NCBI RefSeq assembly: GCF_014633365.1
Contig: NC_068338.1
Coordinates: 52,773,716-52,837,715 of the forward strand
Direction of reading: 5' to 3'
From: Diospyros lotus
Taxonomy: Eukaryota; Streptophyta; Magnoliopsida; Ericales; Ebenaceae
DNA length: 64,000 nucleotides
The stretch's first letter is position 1; each line of letters opens with the position of its first letter. Below are positions 31,902 through 43,599 of this stretch, piece by piece. The position numbers were made by a program, and so were the translations under genes. A model generated the notes under the pieces. That model saw only the letters and a list, made by a program, of their open reading frames with translations. It had not been told where the DNA came from and ran no database searches.

Positions 31902-34168
31902 TTTAATTGAAGAAATCAAAATTAATAATTTATAGTAATATTTAAAAAATATAAAATTATATCTATGTAAGCATGTATGTATGGAGGGATGGGGATTGGG
32001 GGTGTTGTCTATTCAGGGGGAGGGGTTGACGCGTCTGCGTTGGGCTAAAAGATGCCCAACGCAAGCAAGGGATCAAGACTCTGACTCCAATCCAAGACTA
32101 TGGATTGATTCTCATCCAATCCAAGTCAATATCAACTTACTTCTCACTACAAGGCAGATGAAAATGAATAGAAAAATTATTTAAAAAAAAAACCAGAGCT
32201 ATGCTTAGGGCTTCAAAAAAAACGAGGGCCCTAAAATTGTTAATTATTTAAAATTTATTTATATATATATAATTATTAATTTTATTTTATAATAATTTTT
32301 ATTTGAATTCATATTTTATTTATTTTTTATTTTATTTGGACAAAGAGGCCCTCAACTCCTCAAATTCACAAATTAGGGTTTTTGATTGCAAACATGGAAT
32401 TTGGATGAAAAGAAAATATTTTTTAGGCAATTCAATTGGCTAAAATTATATTTTAGGAAAAATATCAATTGAAGGTATTTAATTGATTTAATTTTTTTAC
32501 TTAAAAATTGTTAATATTTTTTAAATTTTTGTGTTTGATTGCGAATTGCGATTATTTTTCATAAAAATAATCACATATACACTGATCAATAATATACCAA
32601 TTAATAATTAATTATAAAAATAAATTAAATATACATACACAAAATATTCAAAAAAAAAATAAATCAAACACAAATATACATCCCCCAATTCATCCATCAT
32701 TCCTCGTTAGTATTGCTGCTGATGAATTAGAGAGTTGGGGAGTTTCCTCTCTCTCTCTCTTTATATATATATATATATATATATACATTTCTGCATGTAA
32801 TCTGTGTGGATGCGACAGAGGGGAGGTCTCTTAGCGTGGAAGTGGACGATTATTGGGAAGCTTCGGCGAACCACGGCCACAACCCCAGGAACAAAGGAGG
32901 TGCTGGATTTAGCGATGGGGACCGGAGAAATCGCGATATTCCCTAATTCTTATTTGGTGCGATATATAACATGTATCAATTTCAATTGCAGCTCCGTGTT
33001 ACGATATTGTGCAACTTGGGTAATCTGCTTTTCACCTCATTTCGCCCCCAGCCGATGCAACACTTCTTCCACTCCTATAAGAAGGTCGCCGCCCCACCTC
33101 CGTCTCCTATCGTCGGCTAGCCCCTCAAAGTCGACATCACCCAAGCAATCCATCTCCCAGCAATTGTTGCAGACTCACTGGCAAGGAAAAGACCAAGTTC
33201 TAGTCCATCATCTGTTCAAGACACACTTTAATGCTTGTCTAGAAAACAATTTCTCTGTCTCCATGGGAATTCATTTTCCAGCAAAAGTGAGAAAAGAGGG
33301 TCACATGACCCTAAGTGAAAAAATATTTTTCATGAAAAATTTGACCAATCAAATATTCAAAAAACTGAAGGGTAGAAAGTAGCCATTTTTCATAAAAAAA
33401 AATAGTCAATCAAACAGGCTCTTATTTCTTTATATTAGCTAATAAATAATGAAAGGTCATTTAAACAAGAAAGCCCCTAACTTTTTAAGTTTAGGGATCA
33501 TTTTTCAATGTCAAATAATGAATAATGAGGTGTAAATTAATAACAAAAAGAAAAAGTTAAGAAGTGATATTATTTTAAGAGGATAATTTATTAAAACGAT
33601 TCTTTGACTAGCGAAAATTTTGTTTAGAAAATCGGCACTAATCTAGACATTAAAGAAAAAAATAAAAATAAATTAATAATTTTTTAATTTGCAAGATGTG
33701 ACCGTGAGTTCTTCATATTTTTTGTTTATTCGACTCTTACTTTCAGATATTTTTTTCTTGTCTATATTGTCAATTGAAAAAGATTTATTTTCTAAATTGA
33801 AATACAAAAATTTAATTAATAATTTTATATCTCAAAAAACAAGTAAAATAATTTTTAATATTTATTTATATTATTAAAGTGACAGCTAGACAACGTCCTG
33901 TCTTAGTGGCTTAACCAATTAAACCTTCTAAGAAGAAATCGCTGTCCAATTTGGCAGCTTCTAAACCTCTCAGAAAGTCCAAACAAAGACTGCCCGTGAA
34001 TATAAACCACCAGCTCTTGTAATTGAAAAGAAAGGTAGCTATGATCCCTTTGCTTGCTACTTAGTGATTGCCAGCTGATTAATGCAGCTTCTAGAAATCA
34101 TTGCTCCCTTCTACTTAGAATCCTAGCCCGATTCTTCTTCTTTCTATTCTTATACTAACGCCCACCAT
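31902..34168. other. Intergenic spacer before the first RING-H2 gene
   Basis: AT-rich, with a CT then TA microsatellite at about 32745-32785. I found no gene I can support. The last ~200 bp probably hold the RING gene promoter; TGAATATAAACC near 33998 is TATA-like. Confidence 0.4.
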
Positions 34169-34211
34169 GTGAGAAGATTTCGGAGATCAGGCGCTTTATT
34201 AGAGCACAAGA

Positions 34212-34799
34212 ATGTTGTCAAGATCATTTCGATGCCTGATAACCACCTCAGAGAGCCTTGTTTTATGCATCATCAAGGCCATCTTCTCCTGGATCCCACC
34301 GTTCGAAGGAGACAAGGAGAAGTCTTCGACAGACTTCATGCCGTCTCCGGCGCTGGTTCAAGTTCCGGCCCCCTTCACAATCGCATCCATCAAAGAGCAA
34401 TTGCTGGTTCTGGAACATGGCTGCTTTCTCGGGAGATGCAAAGAAGAAGATGAAGAAGCCGACGTCTATTTGGAATGCAGCGTCTGTTTGGAAGGCATGA
34501 ACAATGAAGGAGACGATGTCAGAGCGGTCGGCAACTGTGGCCACAAGTTTCACAGAGTGTGTATGGAAGGGTGGGTTGACCATGGCCAAACCACTTGCCC
34601 TCTATGCAGGTCCAGTCTATTGCCTGATGCTCACCAGGATGGGAAGCTCGTCGTCCATGGCGGATCAGGAGATCAGTGGAGGAGGGAGAGGATGATTTAC
34701 TTGTTCGGTGAGGATTCCCTTTTCCAGCGATCATCGATAAGTCCAACCAGCTCTAACTCTTTAAGTCTTTTATATTTGCATTGGAAACACTTTGTGTAA
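34212..34799 (+). CDS. RING-H2 E3 ubiquitin ligase, paralogue 1 (195 aa)
   Basis: Single-exon ORF. RING-H2 ligands are C89, C92, C109, H111, H114, C117, C129, C132, a complete C3H2C3 set with the C-x2-C and CPLC signatures. This domain binds an E2 and ubiquitinates substrates. A hydrophobic N-terminal stretch (about 8-28) could be a membrane anchor. After the RING comes GDQWRRERMIYLFGED, nearly repeated in the gene 3.5 kb downstream. The protein is in the size range of small plant RING-H2 proteins such as the RHA/BRH1/XERICO type, but I cannot assign an orthologue. Start chosen as the first ATG in frame; the overlapping frame at 34169 lacks a domain. Confidence 0.8.
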   Translation: MLSRSFRCLITTSESLVLCIIKAIFSWIPPFEGDKEKSSTDFMPSPALVQVPAPFTIASIKEQLLVLEHGCFLGRCKEEDEEADVYLECSVCLEGMNNEGDDVRAVGNCGHKFHRVCMEGWVDHGQTTCPLCRSSLLPDAHQDGKLVVHGGSGDQWRRERMIYLFGEDSLFQRSSISPTSSNSLSLLYLHWKHFV

Positions 34800-37762
34800 C
34801 CTCTCAGCGAGGGTGTTCGTGTACTTGAGAATGGAAAATTTTGTATTGTATTCTGTATAATATTCTTCTTAATCAAAATTTCAAACTCATTCATAAAATC
34901 AGCTCAGTTTAAGAATATTTGGGACGCAAGAGTTATTTTGGTGACTATTTAATAATATAAATTAATATTAAAAATTATTTTACTTGCTTTTTTATATACA
35001 AATTCACTAATTAAATTTTTGTATTTAAGTTTAGAAAATAATTTTTTTCAATCGACAATATAAATAAGAGGAAAATATATAAAAACGTAAGAGTTAAATA
35101 AATAAAAATTATGGAAACTCCACAATCAACTCTTACAAATTAAAAAATCACCGATTTACTTTTATTTTTTTTAAAAATTCAAATCAATACAGATTCATCA
35201 GACAAAATTTATATTGTCCAACGAATCATTTTATCAAATTATCTTACTTTTTTTTTTCGTTGCATTACTGATTTATACTTCCCTATTTATTACCTAATAT
35301 TAAAAAATTATTCATGAATTTGGAGAGTTGGGGACCTTATCATCTAAATGATCATTTACTATTTATTACTTAACATTAAAAAATAATATATAGAGTTTGG
35401 AGAGTTGTCCGTCCTTGTCTAAATGAAATTATAAAATAAATAAAGTATAAATTTAAATTTTTTTTATTATAAAATAGAATTAATAATAAAGCATCCAAAA
35501 AAAATAATTAATGATTTTAAGACCCTTTTAATTACCCATACACCTAACCAATTCAACTCGATTAAAAGTCACCAAAATTAAGTCTAATCATCCCCGTGAG
35601 CCTGCACCAATCAATCATCCTCAATTTGATATATTAGGTAATTGACTTGACATTAGAAAATGATACGTAAATTTAGAGAGTTCAGCATTTCTCATCTAAA
35701 TAAAATAATAAAATAAATAGAATATAAATTTAAACAAAAATTATTATAAAATAAAATTAATGATAAAGAATTTAAAAAAAAAATAATTAATGATTTTAAG
35801 ACCTTTTTAACTATCCCGAACCAATTCAACTCGTTTAAAAGTCACCCAAAATTAAGTCTAATCATTCCCCTTTAATTATAACTCGCTTCAATCAATCATT
35901 CTTAATTTGATATATTATGCAATTGACTTAATATTAGAAAATAATATGTAGATTTGGAGAGTTGGATGTCCCTCATTTAAATAAAATAATAAAATAAATA
36001 GAACATAAATTCAAATAAAAATTATTATAAAATAGAATTAATGATAAAGTATCTAAAAAAAAAATAATAATTAATGATTTTAAGACCCTTTTAAGTACCC
36101 CAAACCAATTCAACTTGTTTAAAAGTCACCCAAAATTAATCTAATCATCTCCCTTAATTATAACCCGCTCCAATTAATCATCCTCAATTTGTTATATTAC
36201 GCAATTGACTTAGATACAATTATTTATTAGACTTTTCTTTTGAGTCACCGTGTAAGTTTGTGAAGTCAACTTGAGAGAAGACATAAATTAATTTGGCAGA
36301 GGGCTACCTGCAATGAGAGTGAGCTTGTGACTCAACTGGGGACACTAATAGTTATTGTTGAACTATAGATGTATCTAATCCACCCCCTTTTTTAGGTGAA
36401 AATTTATTTAGTTATTGGTCCACTCTCCAGACTCTCAGGTCATCCCTTGGACTTGATGCAAGGAGGAAGCAGGTTGCAAATGTGACTTGACCTAGAATTT
36501 AGCCATCTCAAACTTCCATTAATTACTTGGAAATATATCATTTCTCCATCAACTCTCCTTTGAATTCAACTCATTCATCAACATTTGAGTTGATACTAAT
36601 TACTTAACATATTAGACTATTTGAGTTGTGATGGTGGTTGGAATTAATTATATGATTGAATTTATCTGAAGTTAAGCACGTTTGGTTATCATTCTCAAGT
36701 CCAAGTTTGTCCCAAAACCTCTTTTACCTGTGAAGATGGGGTGGGGCTTGACCACCATAATAGTATTACTCTAGACAATAAATCTTAATACTTAAGGTGA
36801 ATAAAAGTAACGGCATATAATCATTGATATTATTATTTTTTTGAAATTCATATATTTATATAAAGCATACATAAAGTTGGTAAGAGATCATGATCGTACT
36901 ACATAGACGACCAACTCTCAACTCATGAACTCGTCTTGACAAGTGGTGATGGAGATTTGATTCAGTTATTTAGGTTGGTTTTTTATTTGAGTACTCTTAA
37001 GTTAGATCTTGATTTAATTGTCTTTGCCCGTGTTTAAATGTCTTGAAACATGTGTAACTTCTAAATAATTTAAAAAAAAAGATATTTAAGTAATTTAAAA
37101 CCAAAATTAGGATATTTCTTCATCTAAATTGGTAGAATTAACATTTTATTATAAAGATGAGCTTTTATGTCTTTATGCCTTATTTAATTAATGACTTTAA
37201 AGTCATGTTTAAAAATTTAGAAAATATCAGAATACCCTACATGAATAATATATGTAAAACAACTAATTAAGTGGAAAAATCATGCACCCTAATGTCACAC
37301 CCAAAAAGGGTGGCACCATTTATTGTCACATTCAATTTCTTCCTCTCAACCACTTCACATTTTCATTAGTAAATTTTATCAGCATATCTTAAATCATGAA
37401 TTTGTAACAACATTATTAATTAATTTTACTTCGAAACATATTGTATACCAAACTCAAACCATTGTCCATACATCATCCAAGCTAGTAATTGACTAAGTTC
37501 TGCTCCAAATATGGTAAAGCCCACGATTTATTTCAAAAGTATGAAAAATCACAGAAAACAAAGGACCGGGAAGATTTCACTTATCAGTGTACTTGGAAGT
37601 AAGTGACATGGTCTTCTAGAACTTCAGATATCACCTAGACAAGGCCTCTCAACTACCTAGCTAACACATTAATGATCGATAAACTCCAGACTGGCGTATT
37701 CTATTTATGGCTCAGATTAATCCAGTGAAACATTCTCACTTCCTCTGCTTCTTGAGCTTCCA
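34800..37762. other. AT-rich spacer between the RING-H2 paralogues
   Basis: Contains the tandem repeat at 35288-36225 and otherwise simple AT-rich DNA. A TATA-like TCTATTTATGG lies at about 37700, upstream of the second RING gene. Confidence 0.5.
35288..36225. repeat. Three and a partial tandem units of ~270-290 bp
   Basis: The landmark ATTAAAAAATAATAT...TTTGGAGAGTT recurs near 35370, 35650 and 35935, with a fragment near 35300. Later parts of the unit (GATTTTAAGACC, CCAATTCAACT, TTTAAAAGTCACC, TCAATTTGATATATTA) recur in the same order. No coding capacity. Confidence 0.75.
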
Positions 37763-38278
37763 TTGCCTGTAAATACTGGTAAAATGCTGAGACCAGTAAG
37801 AGGAATACAAGGCCTCCTAGCCACTGTAAAGCTCATGTTTGATGGGTTCAATCTTTGGAGAGATGGCGGCAACCAGCCCTATCAAGTTCTAGCTTTGGAC
37901 CGGCCTTCTCCGTCGCTGGTTCCAGTGCCTTTCCTGGCCTCCATTGTGGCTGCTGACCTGATCGAAAAGAGGCTCCCGAACATGGAGTTTGGCAGATTTA
38001 CGGAGAAGCAGCGGGTGGAGGGGCGGGAGGAAGAAGCTACTTGTGCTATATGCTTGAGTGGCTTAGAGGCTGGGCATGAAATCAGAGAGCTGCCCAGGTG
38101 TTGCCATGCGTTTCACAGTGAGTGCCTGGATCCGTGGCTGAAAAGGGGTCAGATTACATGCCCATTGTGCAGGTCGAAGCTGTGGGCACATGAGCAGGGA
38201 CAAGAGGGAGAAGATGAATGGAGGGAGGAGAGGATTGCTTATCTCTTTGGTGAGGATTATGCTATGGTTGTTTGGTGA
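37763..38278 (+). CDS. RING-H2 E3 ubiquitin ligase, paralogue 2 (171 aa)
   Basis: Single-exon ORF with a complete RING-H2: C94, C97, C113, H115, H118, C121, C133, C136. The tail DEWREERIAYLFGED (150-164) matches the 34.2 kb gene. The segment before the RING also matches in outline (PSPSLVPVPFLASI here, PSPALVQVPAPFTIASI there). A second Met at residue 8 (37784) is an alternative start. Role inferred as a ubiquitin ligase; substrate unknown. Same orientation and close spacing suggest an old local duplication. Confidence 0.82.
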   Translation: MPVNTGKMLRPVRGIQGLLATVKLMFDGFNLWRDGGNQPYQVLALDRPSPSLVPVPFLASIVAADLIEKRLPNMEFGRFTEKQRVEGREEEATCAICLSGLEAGHEIRELPRCCHAFHSECLDPWLKRGQITCPLCRSKLWAHEQGQEGEDEWREERIAYLFGEDYAMVVW

Positions 38279-39768
38279 TGCTCAACATTTTTGTTTAATT
38301 GTTTCTTTCGATCATGTGGTTGAGCCTTTGGTCATTGTTTCCTGTACGTTGCTGTTAACTTGGAAACTTGATTCAGCAACATGAAATCATGGGCTTGGTT
38401 CAACATCCAAGTTGTGTTGAAGCCCAAAATGTTTCGGTTTGTTCAAAGAACGACCAAATTAAAGCAGTTTCTTCCCCCAAATTGGATGATCAAGGGCATG
38501 TTCCATATCCAAGTTGTATTAAAATATTAGGACAAATTACTATTTTTTTCTAAGATTAGATAAAATTCGTGATCCTTCATGTATTTCAAAAATATATCTT
38601 TATTATACCCTTTAGGTTTTAATTCTGTCAATATCCGTTAGTACATTATTGACGTGGCAAATGAATCCCAAAATAATTTTTTAATAATCTCACAAATATT
38701 TTTATTTTTAATAAAAAAAGAAACATTGTAAATAATTAAACAAAAAAATTATATTAACTAGATTTAAACTTTACGCCACTTATTTAAATTTAACTTATTT
38801 CATTTAAAATTTTGTCTAACCAAATAAAAAAATAAACTATAATCATAAAAAAAATTTATACTTTTTTTATTCTTTTTACACATGAGTCACTCCTCTAATA
38901 TATTTTGAAAACATAAATTTAAAAAATATATATATATATATAGATAAAGTTTACACATAAATATTTAATCTTAAGAAAGAAAATAGAAAAAATGAAATAA
39001 GTATATTTTTAATGAGAAAAAGAAGGATAAAAAAGGAAATTGATGAAAAATAGTGAAATATGACATTAATTAAAAAAGACTTAGATAAGTTCGTACATAT
39101 TTTCGTTATTATAGTATATAATTAATTTATTTTAATAAAAAAGTATAAAGTATTATACTAAATAATGATGTAATAAATTTAAACATTTTATAAATACATA
39201 ATTATTATATAATTCATACAAATCTTATATTTTTTATTAATAAGAATAGACAATATGATTTTTTCTTAATTTCTCTTAAAGAATATTGACAAAATTAAAA
39301 TGTAGAGAGAAACTAGTAATTTACTCACACAAAAAAATAGTAATTTATTCATTATATATTTTATTAATAAGGATAGGTAGTGTGATTTTTTCTTAATTTT
39401 CATTAAAAGATATCGACGGAATTAAAATGTAAAAGGGTATTTTAAAAATATAAGAATGTGATATTTAATGAATATTTTTATTGTATTTTATTTAAAAATT
39501 AAAGATATTGAATAATAATAGGAAGTAATAAGAGGTCCTAAAACTCTTTATCCTATCCAATTAGAAGAAATAGAGTGTTATCTGATGGATGACTTGTATT
39601 TCCATTCAGCCTCTCATCCCTTCCCAGAAAAAAAAAAAAAGAAGAAGCAATCTTTCTTCTTTTCGGCCCTGTTTTGGTTGAGTATGATAGACTCTTTCAC
39701 AGGCCCAGACCGCCATTGTTGTTGAAAGCAGAGCTCAAAGGCAACTGACTGAAACAGAGGGTAATAAT
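38279..39768. other. AT-rich spacer
   Basis: 3' flank of the RING gene and 5' flank of the Nudix-like gene. Two ~90-bp segments near 39240-39310 and 39355-39430 are related (TTTATTAATAAGNATAG, TTTTTTCTTAATTT). No gene supported. Confidence 0.4.
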
Positions 39769-40602
39769 ATGTCTCAACACCCACCTCCAATTCCAAGCAA
39801 TCTCCACAAGAAGCCCACAACAGCTTTACCTGATTTTATCCTCACTGCTCTTTCTCTCTTCCTTCTCGCTTCTTCCTCCAAACCCTCCGCCCATCTCATC
39901 CCTTTCCCACTGAATCCCCGCCGATTTCTCAGAATTTCCACCATGTCCCGCAGAAGCCCTAACCCTAACCTCCTCTTCGCTACGCCTCAGTCGCTCGCCG
40001 ACTGGCTGAAGCCGCGATTGCCGTCCGATTCTTTCGCTGCCTGGGGCATCAAACCGGGAACCAAGAACGTTCACAACCTCTGGCTTGAGCTGTCCGAGGG
40101 CGAGACCTCGCTCGCGGACTCCAAGCCCCCGGTCCGGAACGTCGAGGTCGTCATCGTCCGCGTCATCGGCAGCGGCGACAAAGTCCTCATCGAGTCGCAT
40201 CAGGAGTTGTCCGACGGCGCCGTCCGGAGCCGGTGCCGGCCGCTCTCCGAGAAGATGAGGCCCGGCGAGACCGTCGAAGCCGCCGTTGTCCGCGCGGTGA
40301 GGGAGGAGCTTGGTTCCATAATTGGGGCTTCCCTTAACAATTCCGCCTACGATGGCATTGTCAAGATCGTCCCCAATTCGTATAGAAAGAAGGTGGAAGA
40401 GAGGGTTTCGGTTTCCTACCCGGGCTTGCCGGCTTGTTACGTGCTACATTCGGTTGATGCCAGGGTGGACGGCTTGCCGGACGGCGAGTTCTCGACGGAG
40501 GAGGAGGCGGAGTATGAGAATTCGGATCAAAACAAAGTTGCAGACTCGGCAGTTTCTTGCATAAAGCATTACTGGAAGTGGGTGGACGCTGATTCGCTTT
40601 AA
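39769..40602 (+). CDS. Nudix hydrolase-like protein with a degenerate Nudix box (277 aa, single exon)
   Basis: The core VEVVIVRVIGSGDKVLIESHQE resembles a Nudix first strand. GETVEAAVVRAVREELGSI (167-185) fits the second half of the Nudix box, E-x7-R-x-V-x-E-E-x-G. However, the Glu that follows Arg in the family consensus is Ala, and the upstream Gly is not at its usual place. Nudix enzymes cleave nucleoside diphosphates linked to other groups; with these changes catalysis is uncertain. Met59 (39943, context CCACCATGT) gives a 219-aa form, and residues 1-58 could be a targeting extension. The coding part is markedly GC-richer than its surroundings. AATAAA near 40803 may be the poly(A) signal. 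Confidence 0.6.
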   Translation: MSQHPPPIPSNLHKKPTTALPDFILTALSLFLLASSSKPSAHLIPFPLNPRRFLRISTMSRRSPNPNLLFATPQSLADWLKPRLPSDSFAAWGIKPGTKNVHNLWLELSEGETSLADSKPPVRNVEVVIVRVIGSGDKVLIESHQELSDGAVRSRCRPLSEKMRPGETVEAAVVRAVREELGSIIGASLNNSAYDGIVKIVPNSYRKKVEERVSVSYPGLPACYVLHSVDARVDGLPDGEFSTEEEAEYENSDQNKVADSAVSCIKHYWKWVDADSL

Positions 40603-43107
40603 TTTTGATCCCTCCTCCCCACTTGAGTTAAATTTTGATGAATTCTCATACTGCCATAGTTACTTATTAGTACAGAAGTATCTCTGTTGACCTTTTTGTT
40701 TAGGCCATGTATCTCTGGGCATCAAACCTATAACTTACTGTATGCATTTGTATATCCTGACCAACATGTGAAGTAAGAACCCTTTGATTTTGATGTCATG
40801 AGAATAAAGGTATTCTTTACTTCAATTGTTCATTGGTTTTCCTTTTGATTCTGGCTGTTCTGGTTGTTCTAGCTTCTTGTGAAAACAGAGTCTGCGCTCT
40901 TGTTTCCTTTTCTTGCTATGATTGAGGATTCGAACATGAACAAAATTTCAACTAAGTATTAGGTTTCTTTTTGCAAAATCTTGGGTTAATTGGGTATCAG
41001 GATAAATCACTGTGCAGATGGATCTCTGACATTATGACGGCAGATGATCATCAATGTCTTGATGACTCTAACTGGGTGTCTTGCTAAACCATTGCGCAGA
41101 TGGATCTCTTTGACATTGATGGCCATTGGCAAGTTGCTAAATCATTAAAATACAGCAGTTAACCCAGGATTTTGCTGAATGATAAGTGGTTGCTTGCAAA
41201 CTCACTGCTAAACAACCTGCTGCGTTTCACAATTGCTGAAAGGTCAAGGAATGCCTTTCTGGTGTTCTCTAATTATGTTCTTAAGCAGCTTATGGTTTGA
41301 TGCTTGCTATCAAAAATCTATTGTCCCTGCTCATGGTTTTGCAGGTACTTTTCTAGATAAGCAAAGGTATTTATGTGGGTTTTTCTTTTCCATGAATATA
41401 AGGTGTTAATCTGAAATACAAGGGGAACCTGTGTGTAGGACTCAAGGCCTTGCCCCACCCATTAGATTAGGCTTGGTTAAACCACATTCGCATCCACACT
41501 AACCTTCTCCTTTTGCACCCAAGTCTCATCCGTGGGATTGATAATACCTCTTGTTAGGCTTCATTGGCTGCATTAACCCCTTTACTCTTAAACCCAAGAT
41601 AACCTCACAATGAACGACCAACCAGACCCTTAAGAGCAAAGAGAGGTTGCTCACAGAAAACTCGAACACGAGACTTTTTCTTGGCTACCAACCTGGGGGG
41701 GAGCTATTATGTGAGTTTAGACTTGTGGGGGGTTGCCACCCAGGGCTTCTTCTCCACAGTTGGAGCTCCCAAAATTTACAGTGACTCGCTTGAGAGACAT
41801 CTGTCTAGTTTATGAGCTCTCAAGGAAGGGTGTTTTCGGGCCATGAAAAACCTAAGTCTCGAAAAGTTAAAGATCTTTTCTCTAGCAAACTGTAGAATGT
41901 TCAGCAATCAGCTGCCATTAGAATATTAGTAGATTACCTTGTAAAGCCTTTTTGTTTTGGGTAGGTGTCGAACGTCTATATTGCTCTCAAAAGTGAATGC
42001 ATGCGAGAGAGATTGAGAGAGATCTTTCATTTGCTACCATTAAAAAGAGAAAAAGCTTGCTTTCAAAAAACCCTTCGCTGCAATTATTAGGAGGTGGTCG
42101 CTGCTTGCTCATTTCTGCGATTGGGACTGCCATTATTAGGGGACCCAAACCGGCCGAACCAAACAATTCTGATTTTTAGCAGCTTTGGAGATGATTCATA
42201 GTGCTTTATTAGTTTGCGCATTTCATGAAGGTTTCTAGAGGTCGTCTTCCGGTTTATCAAACCGCACTAGTTATCACATACAATTGATTCCCCCCCCACC
42301 CCACCCCCCACTAGAAGATTAAGCTTATACATAAATTTTTTTTTGTCAAAATAGAACTCTGACTAAACTTGTTCTTGAAATAAAACTCTCATCTCGTCGT
42401 CTCGTAGACAATATTTGACAATTTTAACTCAAATAATGCAAGCCAAAGGAAGAGGAAACAGCTAATGCTGCCGCACAGTAGGCTTCCGCCCAAAAGTTAA
42501 GGGGGAAACCTTGCGGTTTTGTTTTGTAATGGTTTTGTGACTTTGATGGGTTGGCGTGAATAGAGAGTTTTACTTGGGAAAAAGTTTGGTTGGAGTTTTA
42601 TTTTTGTAAATATGCTTGATTTTGTAAAAAACTTCATAAAGAATCTTCTCTCTATGCATTCGAGATGCTGCCTTATGCATGTTCTCCGCATGCGTAAAAA
42701 GTAGCAAGAGATCTTCATGATTCGGTTGTTGACCCATTAAAGGAAAAGAAGAGACGAGAGATTCATGGAAAGATGATGCAACATTATAGGAATTCAGTGT
42801 GAAATCGGGATTCAGGATTCTGGAATCAGGAATGAAGTGGTGAAAGGCCATGAAACTGATCTTAATTTACATTGCAGTGATGCACCTTGTCGTATCATTT
42901 GGTTGAACACAGATACTGGACAAGCCTATACATGTATCTCATCTGGAAGATGCCCCATATATGTTGTTTTGGCTCTGGCTGTGTTCTGCTGTTGCTCCTG
43001 CTTTATTATTACATTGATATGGGTGGTGTTATATTGTTGATAATATACTTACAGTCTTATTTTGCGGGCGAGATCAGATCAGATTGGTTCTGGTGAAGCC
43101 ATCTTCT
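40603..43107. other. 3' flank of the Nudix-like gene and spacer
   Basis: Higher complexity than most spacers here, but no ORF over 100 codons with a recognisable domain. A C-rich tract at about 42290-42310. It ends at the TTCT target duplication of the gypsy element. Confidence 0.4.
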
Positions 43108-43564
43108 TGTCACACTCCATTCGTGACACTACCGAAGACAGGCTGACAGCCGAGAGAGGCATGAAGATGGGCACAAGAGGGGTGCCAGGCCAAAGGCTGA
43201 AATCCATCCCCAAATCAAGGTAAATATTTGGGATATTTTGTGTAGAGAATTCTAGAGGGAGATGGGAGGAGGTCGTTGGATCAAGTTGATCTCCACCGTC
43301 CATTCTAGGGAGGTGGAAGTATAAATAGAGGTGAGGCCTTCATTTGCAATCCATCCCCAAATCCTCCAACAATCCAAGAAAGTGAAAAGCTAGAGAGCTA
43401 GAGTGAGAGTCCACGTGTGCAAGGGCAAGTGAGGGCCTATAGTCACAGGTGTTCTACGAGGGTCGTTGTAATTGTAGAGAGTTTTAATACAAGAGGTTTA
43501 GTATCCGTGGAAGACGAATGGAGCTAAGGCTATACGGAGCTTGTGAATCTTCAAGTTCGTGACA
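43108..43564 (+). repeat. 5' LTR, internally deleted (457 bp)
   Basis: Matches the 3' LTR in blocks but lacks about 250 bp before AAATATTTGGGATATTTTGTG and a stretch before TAGTATCCGTGG. TATA box TATAAATAG at 43320-43328. Confidence 0.8.
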
Positions 43565-43565
43565 G

Positions 43566-43579
43566 TTGGTATCAAAGTC
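43566..43579 (+). promoter_or_regulatory. Primer-binding site, initiator tRNA-Met type
   Basis: TTGGTATCAAAGTC just after the LTR end. It differs by one or two bases from the usual TGGTATCAGAGC complement. Confidence 0.6.
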
Positions 43580-43599
43580 GTGTTTAGCACGATGTTGGC

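Noticed and set aside
32804..33382. Plus-strand 192-codon ORF
   Set aside because: No recognisable domain, mixed composition, and it runs into AT-rich simple sequence. I could not link it to a protein family in this or the neighbouring frames.
39955..39975. Telomere-like CCCTAACCCTAACC
   Set aside because: Only two units, and it lies within the coding sequence of the Nudix-like gene (Ser-Pro-Asn-Pro-Asn).
42837..43096. Short hydrophobic Cys-rich ORFs
   Set aside because: Two overlapping frames, under 70 codons each, no start context or homology I can name.
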